Below, in pieces: positions 27,594 to 35,779 of a DNA stretch of 64,000 nt. How positions within the stretch are numbered: position 1 is the stretch's first letter; each line of letters opens with the position of its first letter. The DNA is taken from NCBI RefSeq assembly GCF_014635085.1, contig NZ_BMCH01000006.1:1-64000 (forward strand), written 5' to 3'. Source of the DNA: Asaia siamensis. GTDB lineage: Bacteria; Pseudomonadota; Alphaproteobacteria; Acetobacterales; Acetobacteraceae. A program made the translations under genes and the position numbers. Under the pieces are notes generated by a model. It searched no databases, was not told the DNA's origin, and saw nothing but the letters and a program-made list of their open reading frames with translations.

Positions 27594-28058
27594 TCAGGGC
27601 AATTTGCACTCGGGCCCGATCGTGCCGTGATAACGGGTCCAGGTCTGCGTCTTGCCGAAAAGGGGAATTCCCAGAATGAAACCGCGCAGCTTCAGCACCT
27701 CGGCAGACTCGGCATGGATACGGGCGTCGTAGGTACGTCCTGTTTCCGGATCGAGAATATGCCCCCGCCACACGTTTTCGTCCTTGCTTAATCGGAAATC
27801 GGTCAGCATGACCAGCCCACATTGTGAACGCCCCCACACATCCTTGGGAACGGGACCGTCATAAAGCATACCGATCAGGCGCCCGCAGAGCGTATCGCCG
27901 CAATGACCGATCTGAAACACACCATCGTGATCTTGTGCGAGCCAGAGTCCCTCTTCGGGTGCGGGCGGATTACCTGCGGTCTGGGCCATCGCCTGCGACA
28001 CCCCCAGAAGAGCAAGAAGCGGCATGAGCCGTATCAAATGGGCGGCACCTGTAAGCAC
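27594..28058 (-). CDS. DUF2147 exported protein
   Basis: About 154 residues. A signal peptide (LIRLMPLLALLGVSQAMAQ) precedes the DUF2147 domain: EGLWLAQDHDGVFQIGHCGDTLCGRLIGM, then MLTDFRLSKDENVWRGHILDPETGRTYDA and LRGFILGIPLFGKTQTWTR. The two Cys in HCGDTLCGR recur in the family. Function is not established. I chose the GTG at 28058, which leaves a normal signal peptide and 22 nt after DUF1178; an ATG at 28025 would shorten the signal peptide. Confidence 0.85.
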   Translation of the reverse strand: MLTGAAHLIRLMPLLALLGVSQAMAQTAGNPPAPEEGLWLAQDHDGVFQIGHCGDTLCGRLIGMLYDGPVPKDVWGRSQCGLVMLTDFRLSKDENVWRGHILDPETGRTYDARIHAESAEVLKLRGFILGIPLFGKTQTWTRYHGTIGPECKLP

Positions 28059-28080
28059 GCCACGCCCCGTCGTCTGCCCT

Positions 28081-28506
28081 TCACGACTCCGAGCGGTCGA
28101 TCCAGGGAATCGGGGTAAAATCGACGCCTTCATCTTCGAGCCTTTCCCTTTCGGAGTCGCTCATCGTGCCATAGATGCCACGCTCGGACCGGCGCTCCCC
28201 GTCGTCGCGCGCATCATGACGCTTCAACGCTTCTTCGGCAAATCGGTCGCCCACATTGTCACAGTGCGATTCAACCTCTTTCCTGATCGCTCGCAGCGCC
28301 ATCAGGACCTGATCAGCTGGCTCGATCGAGGGGGCTTTGGCAGAGCGCGCCAGGGCTGGCGCCATAAGGCTTTTCTCGACAGTACTGACACCGCATTGCG
28401 GGCAAACCACAAGACCGCGCGCTTTCTGCGTGTCAAAGGAATCCGCATCGGGAAACCAGCCCTCGAACTCATGCCCGACTGTGCAATGCAGTCTATAACA
28501 AATCAT
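28081..28506 (-). CDS. DUF1178 family protein
   Basis: 141 residues. Starts MICYRLHCTVGHEFEGWFPDA, the hallmark of this alphaproteobacterial family, and has a CPQCG zinc-knuckle-like pair near 35-38 followed by VEKSLMAPA. The C-terminus reads GIYGTMSDSERERLEDEGVDFTPIPW. The first Cys and His (CTVGHEF) could complete a zinc site. No function is known. The ATG overlaps the grxC stop (ATGA), so it is coupled to glutaredoxin. Confidence 0.9.
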   Translation of the reverse strand: MICYRLHCTVGHEFEGWFPDADSFDTQKARGLVVCPQCGVSTVEKSLMAPALARSAKAPSIEPADQVLMALRAIRKEVESHCDNVGDRFAEEALKRHDARDDGERRSERGIYGTMSDSERERLEDEGVDFTPIPWIDRSES

Positions 28507-28787
28507 TTCTTGCCAAGAATCGTATCAAGCTGACCGCTGGCATCGAGCTGCATGAGGTCTGTGCAGCCGCCAAGCGCCTGCTCGTCGACAAAGATCTGCG
28601 GGACGGTACGCCCGCCTCCCGAGCGACGGATCGCGTCCTGACGTTCGGGAGTGCCATGCGGTGCGTTGATCTCTTCAAAAGCAACGTTTTTGGACGCCAG
28701 AATCTGCACGGCGCGTACGCAATAGGGGCAACCCGGCTGGGTGTAGATCTCGATTTTCTGCACGGTGAACTCAATCCTCACTGCCAT
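28503..28787 (-). CDS. grxC: Glutaredoxin 3
   Basis: 94 residues. The dithiol active site CPYC is in IYTQPGCPYCVRAVQIL, and the glutathione-binding TVPQIFVDEQALGGCTDL follows. It reduces protein and glutathione-mixed disulfides. Its ATG overlaps the comF stop in TAATG; a GTG eight codons later would give the more usual short N-terminus. Confidence 0.94.
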   Translation of the reverse strand: MAVRIEFTVQKIEIYTQPGCPYCVRAVQILASKNVAFEEINAPHGTPERQDAIRRSGGGRTVPQIFVDEQALGGCTDLMQLDASGQLDTILGKK

Positions 28788-29581
28788 TAAGCGTGAAGCC
28801 TGTCGGAGTCATCTGCCAGCTTGACAGTACGCGCTGCCACCAGAAGATCCACACGCTTCGCCCCCGCCTGTCGGAGATGCCTAGCGCAAATGGAGGCGGT
28901 CGCCCCCGTGGTCAAGATATCGTCGATCAGAACGATATGTCGGCCGACAAGAAGATCACGCTTCGACGCCGCAACGCTGAAGGCATTTTCCAGCATCTGC
29001 GCGCGCTGATCGTGAAACAGGCTGGCAAGATTCTGCGTCGCGCGATGGCGGATCAGGGCGTCGGGTAGAACACGCAGGCCAGGCTGCAAGCGCGCAATAT
29101 GTCGCGCAAGAAGCACAGCCTGATTATAGCGACGATGCCAGAAACGATGCCGGTGCAGCGGTACAGGTACAAGATAATCCGCATGTGCCAGCACCCGACC
29201 GGCCGAGGCCGTCATACCTTGCGCGAGGAATGAGGCACTTTCCAGCCGATCGCCGTATTTGAAGTGCAGAATCAGGCGACGCGCCGTACCCTCATATAGC
29301 CACGCCGCTTGCGCCTCGTCCCAACAGCCGGAGGGAGGGGCGCATTTTGCACAATGGCCGCTTATGTTGAGGTAAGCCTCCGACGCCACCGGCAGGGCGC
29401 AATGACGACATGAGAGAACCACCGGATGCAGATGCTGGAAGCAGTCGAGACAGACCAGTCCTGATTGAGTGGTTTCGCCACCGCAGGAAAGGCAAATAGG
29501 GGGAAAAAACAGATCGAGCCCTGCCCTGCCGAGAGCACGCAGCTCCCTCACCTTGCCTGCCCTCGTCTCACTCAATGACAA
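28787..29581 (-). CDS. comF: ComF-family phosphoribosyltransferase-like protein
   Basis: 264 residues. The N-terminal zinc-finger region has paired Cys (CLSCGGETTQ, LVCLDC, CRHC, HCAKC). The C-terminal phosphoribosyltransferase domain has the PRPP loop HIVLIDDILTTGATASICARHL. In naturally competent species ComF is needed for DNA uptake; in most others the role is unclear. The start appears to be TTG at 29581, overlapping the end of the DUF3553 gene by 14 nt; a GTG at codon 11 is an alternative. Confidence 0.88.
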   Translation of the reverse strand: MSLSETRAGKVRELRALGRAGLDLFFPPICLSCGGETTQSGLVCLDCFQHLHPVVLSCRHCALPVASEAYLNISGHCAKCAPPSGCWDEAQAAWLYEGTARRLILHFKYGDRLESASFLAQGMTASAGRVLAHADYLVPVPLHRHRFWHRRYNQAVLLARHIARLQPGLRVLPDALIRHRATQNLASLFHDQRAQMLENAFSVAASKRDLLVGRHIVLIDDILTTGATASICARHLRQAGAKRVDLLVAARTVKLADDSDRLHA

Positions 29582-29744
29582 TCAGGTCGATCAGCTGGGC
29601 GTTGATAAGGACCTTGCCCCTGTTCTCGAAATTAATCGTCACACGGTGGCCGGTCACACTCTGGATCTGCCCTACGCCCCAATCAGGGCAATCGGGATGC
29701 GTCACAAACTGGCCTGGTTCATAGAAGGCGATTTCCGATCTCAT
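29568..29744 (-). CDS. DUF3553 small protein
   Basis: 58 residues: it begins MRSEIAFYEPGQFVTHPD, then CPDWGVGQIQSVTGHRVT, and ends KVLINAQLIDLIVIE. This matches the small DUF3553 family of alphaproteobacteria, an SH3/CarD-like barrel by sequence character (my inference). Its ATG at 29744 overlaps the stop of the phosphoglucomutase gene (ATGA), and its end overlaps comF, so it is embedded in the operon. Function unknown. Confidence 0.85.
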   Translation of the reverse strand: MRSEIAFYEPGQFVTHPDCPDWGVGQIQSVTGHRVTINFENRGKVLINAQLIDLIVIE

Positions 29745-31159
29745 GAACGGGCCTCATCAAATCCTTCAATCGGCGGCAGGGCGACATTCTCGTCTCGCAG
29801 CAGGGCCGCGATACGGGTGATCATGTCATGGCAGGCAGCATGATCGACACCTTCGATACGAGCGACGAGGGCAGGCTGGGTGTTGGAGGCCCTCAACAGC
29901 CACCATCCGCCAGCCGCCTTCACACGCATGCCATCTGTCAGCACGCTGTCATCGCCTTCCGCGCGACACCGGGCGATGATCCTGTCGACAATTCCGAATT
30001 TGAGATTATCCTCACAATCGAAACGAATCTCCGGCGTCGCCACAAGACGGGGTAGAGCCCCGCAGAGCGCCGAGAGAGATTTTTCCTGCCCAGCCAGAAG
30101 ATCGATCAACCGCACAGCGGCATAAAGCCCATCATCGAAACCCGGCCAGCGATCGGCAAAGAAGAAATGTCCCGACATCTCCCCGGCAAAAGCCGCCCCT
30201 GATTCGCGCATCGCTGCCTTGACCTCGGAATGACCGCTCGGACACATCGCAACACGCCCGCCAGCAGATTCGACGCCATCGAAAAACACCTGCGACATTT
30301 TCACGTCGCCTAGAATCATCGCACCGGGCCGTTCCTTAAGAATGGCTTGAGCAAAAAGCAGGCTCAACCGGTCTGCCGGAATGAGGGCACCCTTCTCGTC
30401 AACGGCACCAACTCGATCCGCATCGCCATCAAAGGCGACGCCAAGATCGGCAGAATTTTCCTGCACGGCGCGCTGCAGCTGCACCATGTTCTCGGGCAAT
30501 GTCGGGTCAGGATGATGCGCAGGGAACAGTCCATCCACGGTCCCGTTTAGTACGATATGCTCGCCAGGGAGATGGTTCAGAAGCCGCCCCAGCGCATGAG
30601 CCGCCGAGGAATGGCTGTTATCCCAGACGACACGCAGTTGCCGCCCATGCTGACGCAGACCTTCCGCCAAGGCTGCCTCATAGCGCCCATCAGCAGAATA
30701 ATCGCTCGCTTGACCGATCTGACGGCCAGCCTGCACACCCTCGCGCAGGCTCTGCGCAATTTCCTGAAGGGAGGCGCCGAAGAAAGGCTGATTATTGAGC
30801 AGGATCTTGAAGCCATTATACCCTATCGGGTTATGGCTTCCCGTCACCATGATGGCGCCTGACGCCTGCTCGCGAAAGGACGCGTGATAAAGCTCTGGCG
30901 TGGCGCAGCAACCGAGGCGCCTTACATTCATTCCACCTGTTACGAGCCCGGCAACCAAGGCCTGCTCCAGACGGGGCGAGCTGTCACGACCGTCATGCCC
31001 GACGAGAACATAATCAAGACCCCGCTTGCGCAGCACTGACGCAAAAACGACGCCCAGAGCCTGAGCGTCGTTCTCGAAAAGCATCTTATCAACCAACCCG
31101 CGGATATCATATTCCCGCAGGATGGAAGGATGGAACTCATGACGAAGCAGAGTGTCCAT
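29741..31159 (-). CDS. Phosphomannomutase/phosphoglucomutase
   Basis: 472 residues from the ATG at 31159, whose first base is the last-stop overlap with galU (TGATG); longer in-frame starts would run into galU. Family motifs: FHPSILREYDIRG, the phosphoserine loop IMVTGSHNPIGYNGFKI, the metal-binding GVAFDGDADRVG and the sugar-binding AGEMSGHFFF. It is the AlgC/ManB-like type. Converting glucose-6-P to glucose-1-P, it would feed GalU next door for UDP-glucose, the precursor of cellulose and other exopolysaccharides. Confidence 0.93.
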   Translation of the reverse strand: MDTLLRHEFHPSILREYDIRGLVDKMLFENDAQALGVVFASVLRKRGLDYVLVGHDGRDSSPRLEQALVAGLVTGGMNVRRLGCCATPELYHASFREQASGAIMVTGSHNPIGYNGFKILLNNQPFFGASLQEIAQSLREGVQAGRQIGQASDYSADGRYEAALAEGLRQHGRQLRVVWDNSHSSAAHALGRLLNHLPGEHIVLNGTVDGLFPAHHPDPTLPENMVQLQRAVQENSADLGVAFDGDADRVGAVDEKGALIPADRLSLLFAQAILKERPGAMILGDVKMSQVFFDGVESAGGRVAMCPSGHSEVKAAMRESGAAFAGEMSGHFFFADRWPGFDDGLYAAVRLIDLLAGQEKSLSALCGALPRLVATPEIRFDCEDNLKFGIVDRIIARCRAEGDDSVLTDGMRVKAAGGWWLLRASNTQPALVARIEGVDHAACHDMITRIAALLRDENVALPPIEGFDEARS

Positions 31160-32034
31160 CAGGCATCGGCGTATTTCTTGATGAACCCGCGCATGGCGTC
31201 GCGCAGGTCCGGGCGCTCGAGTGCGAAGGCGATCTGTGCTTCCAGATAACCGGCCTTGTCGCCGCAATCATAACGGATGCCGTCATAACGCAGACCGTGG
31301 AACGGCGCGTGGCCGATCATCTTGGCCATCGCATCTGTCAGCTGCACTTCACCACCTGCGCCACGCTCCAGCTTGGAAAGATGGGTCATGATCTCGGGCA
31401 GCAGCACATAGCGACCGATGATGGAGAGATTGGAAGGGGCGTCTTCAGGGTTCGGCTTTTCAACCAGCCCCTTGACCTCAACCAGCTTGCCGTCATCCTT
31501 GCCTACATCAAGAATGCCGTAGCGGTTGGTGTGCTCCTTAGGCACTTCGGAAACAGCAACGACGTTACCGCCCGTCTGGTTATATACTTCGACCAGCTGT
31601 GCGACGCAGCCCTTCTCGCCCTGCACGATGTCGTCCGGCAGAAGAATGGCAAACGGATCGTCACCGATAAACGAGCGGGCACACCAGATAGCATGACCGA
31701 GACCGAGCGGTTCCTGCTGACGAACGGCCGCGAGCGAGCCTGCCTCGATGGAGCTGGGCTGCAGCGTTTCAAGCAAGGAATTCTTGCCGCGCTCCTTGAG
31801 GGTTGTTTCGAGCTCGAATGCGACGTCGAAATAGTCGATCAGGCTGTCCTTGCCGCGACCGGTAATCAGGCAGAACTGATCGATACCAGCCTTGCGTGCT
31901 TCATCAACGGCATACTGGATCAGAGGGCGGTCAACGACCGGCAGCATCTCTTTCGGCATGGCCTTGGTGGCAGGGAGAAAGCGCGTCCCCATGCCAGCGA
32001 CGGGGAGTACAGCTTTTCTGAGCGGCTTGATCAC
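31159..32034 (-). CDS. galU: UTP-glucose-1-phosphate uridylyltransferase
   Basis: 291 residues. The nucleotide-binding start KAVLPVAGMGTRFLPATKAMPKEMLPVVDRPLIQYAV is diagnostic, with FAILLPDDIV, GLVEKPNPEDAPSNLSIIGRYVL and YDCGDKAGYLEA. It makes UDP-glucose from glucose-1-phosphate and UTP. It heads a leftward operon of eight closely spaced genes down to the lactonase, with overlaps or gaps of at most 35 nt. Region 32035-32278 upstream holds its promoter and no gene. Confidence 0.97.
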   Translation of the reverse strand: MIKPLRKAVLPVAGMGTRFLPATKAMPKEMLPVVDRPLIQYAVDEARKAGIDQFCLITGRGKDSLIDYFDVAFELETTLKERGKNSLLETLQPSSIEAGSLAAVRQQEPLGLGHAIWCARSFIGDDPFAILLPDDIVQGEKGCVAQLVEVYNQTGGNVVAVSEVPKEHTNRYGILDVGKDDGKLVEVKGLVEKPNPEDAPSNLSIIGRYVLLPEIMTHLSKLERGAGGEVQLTDAMAKMIGHAPFHGLRYDGIRYDCGDKAGYLEAQIAFALERPDLRDAMRGFIKKYADA

Positions 32035-32278
32035 GTTTTCCGACCTTTGGATCTCTGTAGAGTATGCAGCGCAATCTTGGGCATCTTGACCAGAACTATA
32101 CCCGAAGATTGTGCCCCAGATTACACGATGATTGTCTCACATCCAGTATCTGAGGCCAGAACTTCGGCAAAGTGATGGCAGGAACACAAAATTTCACAAA
32201 CACCATGGCGATAGAAAGCCAATAGGTTAATGAAAGTTCATTCCGCTTGCATTAGATTTTTTGAGAGATTTCCGGTGG

Positions 32279-32309
32279 ACTGGCACCCCCCGAAGGGGGT
32301 GCTTCCAGT
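32279..32309. terminator. UUCG-tetraloop hairpin after tRNA-Leu
   Basis: On the minus strand GCACCCCC-TTCG-GGGGGTGC forms an 8-bp stem closed by a very stable C(UUCG)G tetraloop, extended by ACTGG/CCAGT outside. It starts four bases past the tRNA-Leu CCA. No T-run follows. Confidence 0.65.
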
Positions 32310-32312
32310 TCA

Positions 32313-32398
32313 TGGTGCGGTCGAGAAGACTCGAACTTCCACGGGGTTGCCCCCACAAGCACCTCAAGCTTGCGCGTCTACCATTCCGCCACGACCGC
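32313..32398 (-). tRNA. tRNA-Leu(GAG)
   Basis: 86-nt type II tRNA with encoded CCA. The acceptor GCGGTCG pairs with CGACCGC; anticodon stem CAAGC/GCTTG with loop TTGAGGT gives GAG (codons CUC/CUU); there is a long variable arm and a GTTCGAGTC T loop. Confidence 0.97.
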
Positions 32399-32455
32399 AT
32401 CGTGACAAGCGGCCCGCTCTGGGCGATACCGCTCGTGTGAAGGGGGCTATAGCCG

Positions 32456-33220
32456 ATGACTGATGAGCAGGCAATCGCCGAAAAGGCAATTTTCGACAAA
32501 ATATCCTGGAAAAGGGAAAAAGAGCTGATTCCCTATGAACTTGCGTTTGAGGCGATGCAGCAACGTGCCGCAGCCATAAGAACTGGCGAGACAGGGGAAA
32601 TCCTGTGGTTTCTGGAGCACCCGCGTCTCTACACGGCAGGCACCTCGGCAAAACCGGCCGATCTGATCAACCCGGACGGTCTACCCACCTATGATGCCGG
32701 GCGCGGCGGGCAATGGACCTATCATGGGCCCGGTCAGCGAATCGTTTATGTCATGCTTGATCTGCAGCGTGACCACGGCCCGACACCGGCGCGCGATCTG
32801 CGTGCCTTCGTGCAGAGCCTGGAGAGATGGGTGGTTACGAGCCTTGCCCGGCTTGGAATCAAGGGGCGCACCGAATGCGGACGAATCGGCGTATGGGTCG
32901 ATGACCCCCTCTCAGGACTGGAAACAAAGATCGCCGCTATCGGCATAAGAGTAAGCCGTTGGGTGTCCTGGCACGGAATCTCGATCAATTTCGATCCGCT
33001 TTTGAGCGATTTCGATGGAATCATCCCGTGCGGCATTAGGGAATATGGGGTCACGAGCGTGAAGCGCTTCGATCCGGACCTCACAATGGAAGATCTGGAT
33101 GAAGCGCTCCTTGCCACATGGCCTCAGTTCTTCGGTGCCACACCCGTTTCCGTGACATCAGAAAGCGACAATACGATTCGGTTGCCACGCGCATCGACGC
33201 CGTCGAGCGTGGAAAGCTGA
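32456..33220 (+). CDS. lipB: Octanoyl-[ACP]:protein octanoyltransferase
   Basis: 254 residues. Substrate-binding [22 protein letters not shown] (~82-103), the catalytic Lys in [10 protein letters not shown] (Lys158) and the catalytic Cys in [11 protein letters not shown] (Cys192) are all present. It transfers octanoyl from ACP to lipoyl domains of 2-oxoacid dehydrogenases and GcvH, before lipoyl synthase acts. Its last 97 bases overlap, on the other strand, the end of the LolA-like gene, so the C-terminal ~32 residues are encoded in a convergent overlap. Confidence 0.95.
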   Translation: MTDEQAIAEKAIFDKISWKREKELIPYELAFEAMQQRAAAIRTGETGEILWFLEHPRLYTAGTSAKPADLINPDGLPTYDAGRGGQWTYHGPGQRIVYVMLDLQRDHGPTPARDLRAFVQSLERWVVTSLARLGIKGRTECGRIGVWVDDPLSGLETKIAAIGIRVSRWVSWHGISINFDPLLSDFDGIIPCGIREYGVTSVKRFDPDLTMEDLDEALLATWPQFFGATPVSVTSESDNTIRLPRASTPSSVES

Positions 33221-33714
33221 AGCCTTCCCTCGTTCTCGATCAGTTGCAGGGTCAGCAGACCCTGTGACGGGTTATTCGCCTCTGCGAGCGAAATCTGCGC
33301 TGCACCCGCACTGGTCCGGATATCCGTCACACGGATCGCACCGGCAAAACGCACCGGCACATGCAGAAGCAGGCCCAGCGGATTGCGCGCCAGACTGATT
33401 TTGGTCACAGACCCGGTCTGTGAATCGTCGATCACGAGATGCGCACCGGAAGCACGGAGCGTCATGGCGTGTGGCGATACATAATCCAGAGCGAGCGCGC
33501 CGGGGCGATAGGAGAAATGTCCTGCCCCGTCATTCCGCCCGGGACCGACCTGAACGAAATGCCCTTCAAGCGTTGCAGGACGATTGAGTGCCGCCTCGAC
33601 GCGATGCGCCTCACGCTGCTGCGTGGCCGACAGCCCTTCCATGCCGTTCACGGCGCAACCTGCCAATGCCCCTGAGAGCGCCAGAGCCGAGAGAAGACGC
33701 GTTACGGCTTTCAT
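33124..33714 (-). CDS. LolA-like outer-membrane lipoprotein
   Basis: 196 residues with a lipobox ([14 protein letters not shown], Cys20), so a lipoprotein. The rest resembles the LolA/LolB beta fold: [33 protein letters not shown], then [22 protein letters not shown] and [20 protein letters not shown]. Proteins of this kind carry lipoproteins or sense envelope lipids; being itself lipidated is more like LolB. Its 3' end overlaps lipB in antisense by 97 bp. It is directly behind bolA (4-nt overlap) on the same strand. Confidence 0.78.
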   Translation of the reverse strand: MKAVTRLLSALALSGALAGCAVNGMEGLSATQQREAHRVEAALNRPATLEGHFVQVGPGRNDGAGHFSYRPGALALDYVSPHAMTLRASGAHLVIDDSQTGSVTKISLARNPLGLLLHVPVRFAGAIRVTDIRTSAGAAQISLAEANNPSQGLLTLQLIENEGRLQLSTLDGVDARGNRIVLSLSDVTETGVAPKN

Positions 33715-33998
33715 AGCTCAGCCGGTGCGGAAAGCTTGAGCGAGAGCGCGTGAAGCCCGGTTTCAAATTCCGGCTTGAGCAACTCATTGACCAGCCTGTG
33801 CCGCGCCACCCGATTCATGCCGCCGAAGCGCTCGCTGACAATGGTCATGGTGAAGTGGGTCTCGTCACCCTCGATCCCGTTGCGCCCCGCATGATGTGCA
33901 TGACGCTTGCTGTCGTCTCGTATTGTCATCTCTACAGGCTGCAACGCGACATCGAGCGCAGCCTTCATGCGCGCTGCGCGTTCCTTGAGGTCACTCAT
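33711..33998 (-). CDS. BolA family protein
   Basis: 95 residues from the ATG at 33998, with GGGAGTG upstream. The BolA fold is seen in LDVALQPVEMTIRDDSKRHAHHAGR, ETHFTMTIVSERFGGMNRVARHRLVNELLKPEF and LHALSLKLSAP; the invariant His in the last strand is present. BolA proteins bind monothiol glutaredoxins and Fe-S clusters, and some regulate transcription. It is divergent from the J-domain gene and precedes the LolA-like gene. Confidence 0.92.
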   Translation of the reverse strand: MSDLKERAARMKAALDVALQPVEMTIRDDSKRHAHHAGRNGIEGDETHFTMTIVSERFGGMNRVARHRLVNELLKPEFETGLHALSLKLSAPAEL

Positions 33999-34049
33999 GA
34001 GCACTCCCTTCTTGCATCGGCGTCTCTTACAACGCACATAAACCCGATC

Positions 34050-34637
34050 ATGCAGCGCAAATCTACCAAACACAGGGCCTTCGACCCTGATCCCGATGCA
34101 CCGGAGCGCTATTGCGACATGCCCGGCTGCACGGAGCATGCGGGATATCGTGCGCCCAAGGACCGCACGCAATTGAGGCAGTATTTCTGGTTCTGCCTGG
34201 AGCATGTCCGTCAATACAATGCACGCTGGGATTTCTATAAAGGCATGACGCCCGGCCAGATCGAATCCCAGCTCCGTGCCGATATTTCGTGGCAGCGCCC
34301 TTCATGGAAACTTGGCACACGCGGCGGGCAGCATTTCGATGAGGAAGAGGTTCTCGACCCGCTCGACATCCTTTCATCCACGCGAGCCAAACGGGCACAG
34401 GCAGCAAAACAGCGCCACCAGAAGGCCCGCGACGCGGCCCCGCCCGCCCTGCGTGAACACCTGCGCGCACTCGCCCTCGACTGGCCGGTAACGGTCGACG
34501 CGCTCAAGCTGCGCTACAAGGAACTGGCCCGCAAGCATCACCCCGATACCAATGCAGGAGATCCTGCTGCTGAAGACCGTTTCAAGGTCGTCAGTGTCGC
34601 CTATAGTGCGATTCGCGCGCATCTGGTCGGTCTTTGA
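34050..34637 (+). CDS. J-domain protein
   Basis: 195 residues from the ATG at 34050. The first ~60 residues carry Cys pairs and His (CDMPGCTEHAGYRAP, FWFCLEHVRQYN) that may bind zinc. The C-terminal ~55 residues form a J domain with the HPD motif (YKELARKHHPDTNAGD) and FKVVSVAYSAIR, so it should stimulate DnaK. This architecture next to bolA and cobS recurs in alphaproteobacteria (from memory). Its client is unknown; a link to CobST assembly is only an inference from position. Confidence 0.88.
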   Translation: MQRKSTKHRAFDPDPDAPERYCDMPGCTEHAGYRAPKDRTQLRQYFWFCLEHVRQYNARWDFYKGMTPGQIESQLRADISWQRPSWKLGTRGGQHFDEEEVLDPLDILSSTRAKRAQAAKQRHQKARDAAPPALREHLRALALDWPVTVDALKLRYKELARKHHPDTNAGDPAAEDRFKVVSVAYSAIRAHLVGL

Positions 34638-34749
34638 CCCGGTTTATTGCGCGTTTCCCTCTGGCCATCGGGGGAAACATGACCATATCCTTGCCGAGAA
34701 CCTGACAAGACAAACTGTCGCCAGACAGAGTGAAAGACGGATTGAACCC

Positions 34750-35766
34750 ATGAGCGATCTCGCCTCCATCGACGCACCAGAAACGGTTGTCACCGCAGAA
34801 CAGAACGCGGTCCCAACCCATGTCCTTGGCGCGCCCGATCGGATCGTCAGCGCCCGTGACGTCTTTGGCATCGATTGTGACATGGAGGTGCCGGCCTTCT
34901 CGATCCGCACCGAGCATGTGCCCGATATCGACCCGAGCTATCAGTTCGACTGCGACACCACCCGCGCCATTCTGGCTGGCTTTGCGAATAATCGTCGCGT
35001 CATGGTGCAGGGCTTTCATGGCACCGGCAAGTCGTCGCATATCGAGCAGATTGCTGCGCGCCTCAACTGGCCGACCGTGCGAATCAACCTCGACAGCCAT
35101 ATCTCGCGCATCGATCTGATCGGCAAGGATGCCATCGTCCTGCGTGACGGCAAGCAGATTACGGAATTCCGTGAAGGCCTGCTGCCCTGGTGTCTGCAGC
35201 ACCCCGTCGCGCTGATTTTCGACGAATACGATGCCGGTCGCCCCGACGTCATGTTCGTGATCCAGCGCGTGCTCGAGACAGAAGGCCATCTGACGCTTCT
35301 CGACCAGAATCGCGTGATCCGTCCTCATTCCGGCTTCCGCCTTTTCGCCACGGCTAACACGGTCGGCCTCGGCGATACGACCGGGCTCTATCATGGCACG
35401 CAGCAGATCAATCAGGGCCAGATGGACCGTTGGAACATCGTTGCCTCGCTCAATTATCTGCCGCTGGATCAGGAAGTCGGCATAGTCCGCGCCAAGCTGG
35501 CTCTGGGCAACGAGCCTGCCATCACCAAACGTCTTGAAAGCATGGTCGCGCTGGCCAACCTGACTCGCGCAGGCTTCATGGCGGGAGACATCTCGACCGT
35601 TATGTCACCGCGCGCTGTCATCACCTGGGCGGAAAACGAGCGTATCTTCGGCGATCTGGCTTTTGCATTTCGCCTAACCTTCCTCAATAAATGCGACGAA
35701 GCCGAGCGCGGGATCGTGGCTGAATATTATCAGCGCTGTTTCAACCAGTCTCCGTTGAATGGCTGA
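34750..35766 (+). CDS. cobS: Cobaltochelatase CobS subunit (AAA+ ATPase)
   Basis: 338 residues from the ATG at 34750. MoxR-like AAA+ ATPase: Walker [23 protein letters not shown] (~88-109), Walker [12 protein letters not shown], sensor [20 protein letters not shown] and the family C-terminus. With CobT it forms a chaperone ring that drives cobalt insertion by CobN into hydrogenobyrinate diamide in the aerobic B12 pathway. cobN is not in the window, which is common. Its stop overlaps the region before the cobT start. Confidence 0.95.
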   Translation: MSDLASIDAPETVVTAEQNAVPTHVLGAPDRIVSARDVFGIDCDMEVPAFSIRTEHVPDIDPSYQFDCDTTRAILAGFANNRRVMVQGFHGTGKSSHIEQIAARLNWPTVRINLDSHISRIDLIGKDAIVLRDGKQITEFREGLLPWCLQHPVALIFDEYDAGRPDVMFVIQRVLETEGHLTLLDQNRVIRPHSGFRLFATANTVGLGDTTGLYHGTQQINQGQMDRWNIVASLNYLPLDQEVGIVRAKLALGNEPAITKRLESMVALANLTRAGFMAGDISTVMSPRAVITWAENERIFGDLAFAFRLTFLNKCDEAERGIVAEYYQRCFNQSPLNG

Positions 35767-35779
35767 AGGGGACAGACCC

